Origin: CAMPKL01 sp963817465
Lineage (GTDB): Bacteria > Acidobacteriota > Terriglobia > Bryobacterales > UBA6623
NCBI GenBank assembly: GCA_963817465.1
Contig: CAWFOP010000009.1
Span: forward strand, 310,001-374,000
DNA length: 64,000 nucleotides
Direction: 5' to 3'
Part shown: piece after piece, positions 59,114 to 64,000 of the stretch
Numbering within the stretch: the first letter of the stretch is position 1
Layout of the letters: each line of letters opens with the position of its first letter
Made by a program: the position numbers and the translations under genes
Notes under the pieces: generated by a model
Told to the model about the DNA's origin: nothing
Databases searched by the model: none
What the model saw: the letters and a program-made list of their open reading frames with translations, nothing else

Positions 59114-60934
59114 CTACCAGGCCTCCGCATACGACTTATTCCGTCGCATGCCCGCCGCTCCGAACAGCACGCCCTTTTCGGGGTCGACCATCAACGCCGT
59201 CCCGTCGCCGATCGACCAGCCGTCCACCAGTCGGATGCGATATCCCATGTCGCTGAGCTGCTGGGCGAGCTCCGGCGACACGCGATCCTCGAGCAAGGTA
59301 TTGCCCGGGCGCGACTCGCGCGGGTAGAACGAGGCGGGAAAGTCGAGAATCTGGAACAGCGGCGCCTCGACCGCCTCCTGCGGGTCCATGCCGAACTCGA
59401 CGATGTTGAGCAAGACCTGCAGATTCACCTGGTCCTGACTGTCGCCGCCGGGCGTGCCCCAGGCCAGGAAGGGCTTGCCGTCTTTGAGTGCGAGCGAGGG
59501 CGTCAGCGTCGTGCGCGGCTGCTTGCCCGGCTCGAGCCTGTTGGCATGGGTCTGGTCGAGCCAAAAGCTTTGGCCGCGCGTGCCGAGCACGAAGCCCAGG
59601 CCGGGGATGACGGGCGAGCTCGGGAACCAGCCGCCGCTCGGCGTCGCCGAGAAGACATTGCCTTGGGCGTCGGCCACGCGCGTGCCCGTGGTGCCCGGCT
59701 GGTCGGGCCGGAAGGCGACGGTCTCGGGGATCGGCGCGTGCGCCGTTTTTCGCGGCTCGTAGGGATACGGGTCGCCGGGCCGCAGCTCGAGCGACGGCTC
59801 GTCGAGATCGATCAGCTTGCGCCGCTCTTCCGCGTAGTCCTTCGAAAGCAACCCGATTTGGGGGACGCCCACGTAGTCCGGGTCGGCGTAGTACCACTCG
59901 CGGTCCGCGTAGGCCAGGCGCATCGCCTCGCTCAGCAGATGCACGTAGGCCGGCTGGTTGTGGCCCAGCGATTTGACGTCGTAGCCCTCGAGCAGATTGA
60001 GCGTCTCGAGCAGCACCGGCCCTTGCGACCAGAAGCCGACCTTGTAGACCTCGATGCCGCGGTACGTCGTCTTGGCGGGCTCTTCGATGCGGGCGCGGTA
60101 GGCGGCCAGGTCGCTCTCCTCGAGCAGCCCGGTCGAGACGACGCCCGTCTGGTCGCGGCACTCGAACGTCTTCTGAAACCGCACGAGCTCGGCCGCGATG
60201 TCGCCGCGGTAGAAGGCGTCGCGCGCCGCTTCGAGGCCGGCCTCGCGGCCCTTCGCCTGGGCGGACGCCTCGGCTTCCGCCAGCCGCCGCAGCGTGTGCG
60301 CCAGGTCTTTCTGGATAAGCAGCTCGCCGATCTCCGGAACCTTGCCGTTGGGCAAAAAGACCGCCGCCGAGCTGGGCCACTCCGCCTCGAAGCGGCCGGC
60401 GAGGCCCAGCAGGTGCCCGTGGACCGAGTCGTACATCGGAAAGCCGTTTTCGGCGAGATCGATGGCCGGGGCGAGCACGTCGGCGAGCGAAAGCGTGCCG
60501 TATTGCTCGAGAGCCAGCACCAGCGAGTCGACGACGGCCGGCACGATCGCGGGCATGAAGCAGTCGCCGGCGATCTCAGTCACGCCGCGCGCCCGCAAAG
60601 CCTCGACGGTCGCCGCCATCGGCGCGACTCCGTGGCCGTTGACGGCTACAACCTTGCCCTGATCGGCCACGTAGATGAGGATCGGAACCTCGCCGCCGAT
60701 GCCGAAGCGGTCGAACTCGACGACGGCTTGGGCGAAGACGGTCGCGACGCCCGCATCGACGGCGTTGCCGCCCTTCTTGAGGATGTCGAGGCCGGCGTCG
60801 CTGGCGAGCTGATGGCCGGAGACGACAACGCCGCGGCGTCCCATGATGAGAGGTCGCGTGCCGCCGATGGCCGGATCGGCGAAACACAGCAAAACGAAGA
60901 GTACGGAAGCGATAGCGCGCATCGTGGAAGCCAC
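59114..60934 (-). CDS. ggt: Gamma-glutamyltransferase (exported)
   Basis: 606 residues, exported (signal peptide, MRAIASVLFVLLCFADPAIGG). Ntn-hydrolase that self-cleaves before a threonine and transfers gamma-glutamyl groups, mainly from glutathione. The nucleophile is T415 in PGTTGTRVADAQGNVFSAT, aligned with the TTH motif of known enzymes, although the usual His is Gly here. The large subunit has VVSGHQLASDAGLDILKKGGNAVDAGVA and GIGGEVPILIY, the latter lacking the normal GGGG run. Small-subunit features include PRTTLTPSLALKDGKPFLAWGTPGGDSQ. Its stop is 19 bp from the addB start, but no functional link is expected. Confidence 0.9.
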   Translation of the reverse strand: MASTMRAIASVLFVLLCFADPAIGGTRPLIMGRRGVVVSGHQLASDAGLDILKKGGNAVDAGVATVFAQAVVEFDRFGIGGEVPILIYVADQGKVVAVNGHGVAPMAATVEALRARGVTEIAGDCFMPAIVPAVVDSLVLALEQYGTLSLADVLAPAIDLAENGFPMYDSVHGHLLGLAGRFEAEWPSSAAVFLPNGKVPEIGELLIQKDLAHTLRRLAEAEASAQAKGREAGLEAARDAFYRGDIAAELVRFQKTFECRDQTGVVSTGLLEESDLAAYRARIEEPAKTTYRGIEVYKVGFWSQGPVLLETLNLLEGYDVKSLGHNQPAYVHLLSEAMRLAYADREWYYADPDYVGVPQIGLLSKDYAEERRKLIDLDEPSLELRPGDPYPYEPRKTAHAPIPETVAFRPDQPGTTGTRVADAQGNVFSATPSGGWFPSSPVIPGLGFVLGTRGQSFWLDQTHANRLEPGKQPRTTLTPSLALKDGKPFLAWGTPGGDSQDQVNLQVLLNIVEFGMDPQEAVEAPLFQILDFPASFYPRESRPGNTLLEDRVSPELAQQLSDMGYRIRLVDGWSIGDGTALMVDPEKGVLFGAAGMRRNKSYAEAW

Positions 60935-60975
60935 CTGCCCTCGGCCATTCTAAGCGGAAACCGGTCCCGCGGCAC

Positions 60976-60981
60976 TAGACT
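60976..60981 (+). promoter_or_regulatory. Candidate -10 hexamer of the radical SAM gene (TAGACT)
   Basis: TAGACT ends 10 nt before the ATG at 60992. On the minus strand TAGAAT lies 24 nt before the ggt start, with GGTGG near its ATG, so the two divergent genes may share this 57-bp gap. Confidence 0.35.
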
Positions 60982-60991
60982 GAGTCTTCCG

Positions 60992-62044
60992 ATGGCTCTA
61001 GCTGAAAGCCGCCGCCTCGTGCGAGGCATGCTGTCCGACTATCCGTTCGTCCTCAAGAATGTTCGGACGTACTTCTCGAATTGGTATCGGCGGAACATCC
61101 TCGGCACGACGGTCGTCACGCCGTACTCGGCGATCTTCTACGCCACGCATAAGTGCAATCTCGATTGCTCGTACTGCACCCAGAAGAACCCCGAGGTGTT
61201 TTCAGACGAGCTCGACACGGCCTCGACGATCCGGCTGTTTCACAACATTCGCAAGGATGTCGACACCCTGCTGATCACGGGCGGCGAATGCCTGATGCGC
61301 AAGGACATCGAGGAGCTGGTGCGCGCCGCCAAGCAAGACTGCCGCTTCCGCTCGCTCGTGATGGTCACAAACGGCGTGCTGCTCGACAAGCGGCAGTCGG
61401 TATTCGAGCACCTCAACGGCCTGATCGTGAGCCTCGACGCGATTACGCACGACCCGAGCGAGCCGCTGTCGAAGTCGGCGCAGGTCCCGAAGGTGATCGA
61501 CAACCTGCTGCTCGCCAAGCGCAAGCTGCCGCCCGGCGCGGTGACGATCAGTTGCGTGCTGGAGCAGTGGAACGTAGCCGAGGCCGAGAAGATCCTCGAA
61601 TTCTGCCGCGAGCACGATTTTCAGTTCTCGGTGCAGTCGGCGCAGAACAACGGCAAGTATCCAAACTTCGCGTTCCTCCAGGACGAGCGCTACCAAGCCT
61701 TCGTCGACCGTCTGATTGAGCTCCGCAAGGCCCGCAAGGCGCGCATCAATGGGACGCCCAAGCTGCTCGAGACGCTGCTGCGCTTCGAGGAGTTCAAGTG
61801 CTACCCGACGATGTTTCCGCGTGTGTACCCGAACGGCGACGTGTTCTATCCCTGCGAAGTGCTGCGCAAGATCGCCGGCAACGTGCTCGAGGACGGCTCG
61901 ATCGCGGCCTGCTTCAAGCGCGGCCGCAAGCTCTACGGCGAGACGCCGCGGTGCAAGAACAACTGTTTTCTGTTCGGAAACGTACTGTCGTCCTACTACG
62001 TGGAGGATTTCTGGGGCCTGGCTGGCGATACGGTCCGCCGGTGA
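60992..62044 (+). CDS. Radical SAM protein with SPASM-like Cys-rich tail
   Basis: 350 residues. Radical SAM cluster C55-x3-C59-x2-C62 (HKCNLDCSYC), followed by the SAM-binding LLITGGECLMR. The C-terminal part has further cysteines (FKCYPTMFPRVYPNGDVFYPCEVL, AACFKRG, RCKNNCFLFGN), consistent with a SPASM/twitch-type auxiliary cluster. Such enzymes modify peptides or cofactors; no precursor peptide or other maturation gene is next to it. A first stretch (LVRGMLSDYPFVLKNVRTYFSNWYRRN) without membrane features precedes the core. Confidence 0.85.
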   Translation: MALAESRRLVRGMLSDYPFVLKNVRTYFSNWYRRNILGTTVVTPYSAIFYATHKCNLDCSYCTQKNPEVFSDELDTASTIRLFHNIRKDVDTLLITGGECLMRKDIEELVRAAKQDCRFRSLVMVTNGVLLDKRQSVFEHLNGLIVSLDAITHDPSEPLSKSAQVPKVIDNLLLAKRKLPPGAVTISCVLEQWNVAEAEKILEFCREHDFQFSVQSAQNNGKYPNFAFLQDERYQAFVDRLIELRKARKARINGTPKLLETLLRFEEFKCYPTMFPRVYPNGDVFYPCEVLRKIAGNVLEDGSIAACFKRGRKLYGETPRCKNNCFLFGNVLSSYYVEDFWGLAGDTVRR

Positions 62045-62046
62045 AG

Positions 62047-62077
62047 AAAAAAACCCGCCGCGGGTCAGAGCGGCGGG
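62047..62077 (-). terminator. Rho-independent terminator of the OmpA-like gene
   Basis: A perfect 8-bp stem (CCCGCCGC / GCGGCGGG, 62054-62077) with an 8-nt loop. On the minus strand it is followed by TTTTTTT (62053-62047). It lies just after the convergent radical SAM stop, so it could be read from both sides, but the U tract serves the minus-strand gene. Confidence 0.75.
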
Positions 62078-62111
62078 GGAGTCAGGGTCTGATTGTCAGA
62101 GGTTTCTGTAG

Positions 62112-62136
62112 TTGAACAGGTGTCTCGCTTGTTCAA
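62112..62136. repeat. Inverted repeat TTGAACA/TGTTCAA
   Basis: Perfect 7-bp arms with an 11-nt centre, between the minus-strand OmpA-like stop and its terminator. A possible protein-binding or RNA hairpin site of unknown role. Confidence 0.35.
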
Positions 62137-62167
62137 TTAGGTAGGCGACAAACGCGCGCAAATCCCG

Positions 62168-62917
62168 TCATCGATCGCCAAAAATAGTTTCGCTGACCTC
62201 CAGGCGCAGCTCTCCCGCGCTCGATCCCGCCTCGACCAGCTCAGCCGGCAGACCCGCATTGATGAGGTACCGCCGTACCGCCTGGGCGTGGCCTTTCCCC
62301 CCGCCGAGACCCTTCCCCCCGCCGAGAATCGTGATGCGGTAGCCCTGATGCGCCAGGAAGGCGCCGGCGATGCGGCTGAGCAGCTCGCGCGTCGGTTGAC
62401 TGAAGCGCGAGCCGGTCGACCCGCCCAGCGCCTTGCCGAGGCGGACGGTCAGCGTCCAGCCTTCGCGCGAAGTCGGCGCGGTGGCGGCGAGCGCCTTCTG
62501 GAGCCTGGCCCACTCCTGCTCGCGGCGGCGGCGTTCGGCCTCCGCTTGGCGGCGGGCCTCCTCGGCGCTTTCGCGGGCGGCTTCGGCTTCGAAATGCGCG
62601 AAGTCGGCCTCCTGCTCGGCGGTTTTCTTCTGATCTTCGACCTGGTTGAGCAGCAGCGATTCCTGGGCGGCTTGGGCGGCTTCTTGCCGGCGCTTCCCCT
62701 CGGCCTGCTCGATCTCCCGGCGGCGGCGCTCGATCTCGGCCTCGGTCTGAGACAGGGATGTTTCGAGGCCCGAGTTGCGCTGCTCGAGCTGCGCGACCGA
62801 CTGGTCGAGGCGTCGCGCCTGCGTGTAGAGCTTGACGGCGAAGACGATCAGGACGACCCCGAGAACAGCGACCAGCCCGACCGCCGCCGCTTTCTTCGTG
62901 GAGTTCGGCTTCGCCAC
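62168..62917 (-). CDS. Coiled-coil membrane protein with OmpA-like C-terminus
   Basis: 249 residues. One membrane helix (about 10-29; AAAVGLVAVLGVVLIVFAVKL), then a long Glu/Gln/Arg-rich coiled coil (about 35-145; RRREIEQAEGKRRQEAAQAAQES) and a C-terminal domain (about 150-249) with FSQPTRELLSRIAGAFLAHQGYRITILGGGKG and HAQAVRRYLINAGLPAELVEA, an OmpA/MotB peptidoglycan-binding pattern. Probably bridges the inner membrane and the peptidoglycan. A strong terminator follows. Confidence 0.7.
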   Translation of the reverse strand: MAKPNSTKKAAAVGLVAVLGVVLIVFAVKLYTQARRLDQSVAQLEQRNSGLETSLSQTEAEIERRRREIEQAEGKRRQEAAQAAQESLLLNQVEDQKKTAEQEADFAHFEAEAARESAEEARRQAEAERRRREQEWARLQKALAATAPTSREGWTLTVRLGKALGGSTGSRFSQPTRELLSRIAGAFLAHQGYRITILGGGKGLGGGKGHAQAVRRYLINAGLPAELVEAGSSAGELRLEVSETIFGDR

Positions 62918-62984
62918 GGTGCTTCTAGTTTACGGGCAGCCGTTGGACAACCTTGCCGCGCCGGCTCTCGGCGGGCGCCGTGTT

Positions 62985-63647
62985 TTAAAGCGCCGGTTCG
63001 CCGCTCGCCAGGCAGTCTACAATCTGCGAGCGCGTCACCGCGCCTTCCTTGATGAGCTTCCAGTCGGGCTCGGTGACGTCGATCGTGGTGGCGCCGAGGC
63101 CGTCGATGACGCCTCCTTCGAGCACCAAGTCGACGCGCCCGTCCATCGTGCCGAAAACGTCGATGCCGCTCTTGCAGGTCGGCTCGCCGGAACGGTTGGC
63201 GCTGGTCGCGATCACCGGCATCTCGAGCTTCTCGATCAGCTTGGTCGGGATCGTCGCCGAGCTTTGCCGCAGGGCGAGGCGCCCCAAATTGCCCGTCACT
63301 TTCAGAGGCAGCAAGCGCGACGCCGTCGTGATGATCGTGAGCTGTCCCGGCCAAAAGCGCCGCGCCAGCAGGTAGAACCGAGCGCTCAGCGGACACGCCG
63401 CATAGTCCTCGGCCATCGTGACCGAGTCGACCAAGATCGGCAGCGCGCGGTGCATCTCACGGCCTTTGGCGCGAAACACCGACGCGATCGCATTGAGGTT
63501 GAAAGGGTCGGCGACCAGCACGTAAAGCGTGTCGGTCGGAATCGCAACGACCTTGCCGGCCCGCACCGCGGCGGCGGCCTTCTCCAAGGCCCCCTCATCC
63601 GGGTTTTCGCAGGAAACTTCGATGATCTCGGTGCGCAAAGCTAACAA
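62985..63647 (-). CDS. tsaC: L-threonylcarbamoyladenylate synthase (Sua5/YrdC/YwlC)
   Basis: 220 residues from a TTG at 63647. TsaC-type YrdC fold: VRAGKVVAIPTDTLYVLVADPFN, ASVFRAKGREMHRALPILVDS, LARRFWPGQLTIITTAS and the late TSANRSGEPTC plus ATTIDVTEPDWKLIKEGAVT. It makes threonylcarbamoyl-AMP for the t6A37 modification of ANN-decoding tRNAs. The canonical KxR-SxN nucleotide set is kept in KGRE and TSANRSG. Single gene; upstream lies a hairpin. Confidence 0.93.
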   Translation of the reverse strand: MLALRTEIIEVSCENPDEGALEKAAAAVRAGKVVAIPTDTLYVLVADPFNLNAIASVFRAKGREMHRALPILVDSVTMAEDYAACPLSARFYLLARRFWPGQLTIITTASRLLPLKVTGNLGRLALRQSSATIPTKLIEKLEMPVIATSANRSGEPTCKSGIDVFGTMDGRVDLVLEGGVIDGLGATTIDVTEPDWKLIKEGAVTRSQIVDCLASGEPAL

Positions 63648-63682
63648 GAGACCGAGCGCGATTTCTAGGCGCGCGGCGCATC

Positions 63683-63713
63683 AAAAAACAGCGGACCGCC
63701 TCGCGAGCGGTCC
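63683..63713 (-). terminator. Hairpin with U tract upstream of tsaC
   Basis: Arms GGACCGC / GCGGTCC (63693-63713) with a 7-nt loop, then GCTG and TTTTTT on the minus strand, ending 36 nt before the tsaC TTG. The only gene upstream within view is on the plus strand, so it may be a leader attenuator of tsaC or insulate it. Confidence 0.5.
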
Positions 63714-63799
63714 CAGATTTCATAAGTGTACCGCAGCGTTCGGCGCCTGAATTCGACGATTTGCGAGAATGGCGAACGTCCTCATCGCGTCCGTTCTTT

Positions 63800-64000
63800 A
63801 TGGCGACCGTTAACCAGAAGACTCGCACCGTGCTCGAAATGATCAAGTTCGAGCACTCGATTTTCGCGTTGCCTTTCGCGCTGACCGCTGCGCTGCTGGC
63901 GGTTCGCGGCGCGGGCTTGAGCGGCGCTGAGCTCGCCGAGAAGCTCTTTTGGATCGTTGTCGCCATGGTCGCGGCGCGCTCGGCGGCCATGGCCTTCAAC
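63800..64000 (+). CDS. UbiA-family prenyltransferase, 3' end outside the window
   Basis: The first 67 codons, from the ATG at 63800. TVLEMIKFEHSIFALPFALTAALLA with the following hydrophobic LFWIVVAMVAARSAAMAFN is the start of 4-hydroxybenzoate octaprenyltransferase/UbiA-type enzymes; the MAFN would lead into the N-R-x-x-D prenyl-diphosphate motif just past the edge. Integral inner-membrane enzyme of quinone (menaquinone or ubiquinone) synthesis. Divergent from tsaC. Confidence 0.85.
   Translation, partial: MATVNQKTRTVLEMIKFEHSIFALPFALTAALLAVRGAGLSGAELAEKLFWIVVAMVAARSAAMAFN

Noticed and set aside
57094..59256. A 720-codon plus-strand open frame
   Set aside because: Antisense to addB, whose own frame carries Walker A and Fe-S motifs; no motif in the antisense product.
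59063..60991. Plus-strand frame extending the radical SAM gene far upstream
   Set aside because: The extension is antisense to ggt and addB; the real start is ATG 60992, with a -10-like box 10 nt upstream.

Overview
The window is 64 kb of GC-rich, densely coded bacterial chromosome with no rRNA, tRNA, CRISPR array, prophage or recognisable insertion sequence. The best guess for the host is an Acidobacteriota bacterium of the Bryobacterales/Solibacter type. Reasons: a 1200-residue NHL-propeller protein with a TIGR03437 domain (a family first defined in Solibacter), a DUF1549/DUF1553 + DUF1501 pair, several Tat signals on small TIM-barrel or DUF proteins, dispersed short palindromic repeats, and many start codons with a TANNNT hexamer only 6-11 nt upstream. 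The taxonomic call is inference.

Layout. 0-7 kb: the tail of a YncE/alkaline-phosphatase fusion, homoserine dehydrogenase, a class I aldolase, a Tat-exported sugar-phosphate isomerase homologue, a UBP zinc-finger protein and an animal-type transketolase. 6.9-11.4 kb (minus): a five-gene envelope locus with an outer-membrane barrel, a CsgG-like protein, a secreted caspase (4-nt overlap), a small membrane protein and a Cache sensor without an output domain. 11.5-24.6 kb: a membrane phosphodiesterase (frameshifted), YbaK deacylase, a degenerate Wzt-like protein, a D-threonine aldolase/D-serine dehydratase homologue, two sulfotransferase-like genes, a lipoprotein sialidase, a copper amine oxidase lacking its catalytic core, dapD, a polysaccharide pyruvyl transferase, a sugar nucleotidyltransferase and a tandem universal stress protein. 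24.7-29.1 kb (minus): a MacAB/Lol-type export operon (two FtsX permeases, adaptor, ATPase).

29.3-35 kb: a Dabb protein, a 414-bp non-coding stretch with repeats, the large NHL/TIGR03437 protein, an SDR lacking its catalytic Tyr/Lys, and a cupin. 35.1-45.5 kb (plus): nfeD-slipin, a SPOR protein, lipA-lnt-kinase (start/stop overlaps), the DUF1549/1553-DUF1501 pair and a DUF6526-like protein. 45.6-51.9 kb: alanine racemase (frameshifted), a PLP aminotransferase, a 970-residue FAD/Fe-S oxidase and an EamA transporter. 51.9-60.9 kb (minus): an M16 peptidase, addA and addB (many frameshifts confined to about 54.3-57.0 kb) and gamma-glutamyltransferase. 61-64 kb: a radical SAM protein, a coiled-coil OmpA-like protein, TsaC and the start of a UbiA-family prenyltransferase.

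Most genes are housekeeping or envelope functions. The aspartate-pathway genes hom and dapD are separate single genes. The most unusual items are the caspase/CsgG/Cache envelope locus, the core-deleted amine oxidase, the duplicated cassette inside one TIGR03437 domain, the ABC-ATPase-derived Wzt protein without a Walker A motif, the apparent leaderless promoter architecture, and the cluster of indels in addAB, which looks more like a local consensus-quality problem than gene decay.
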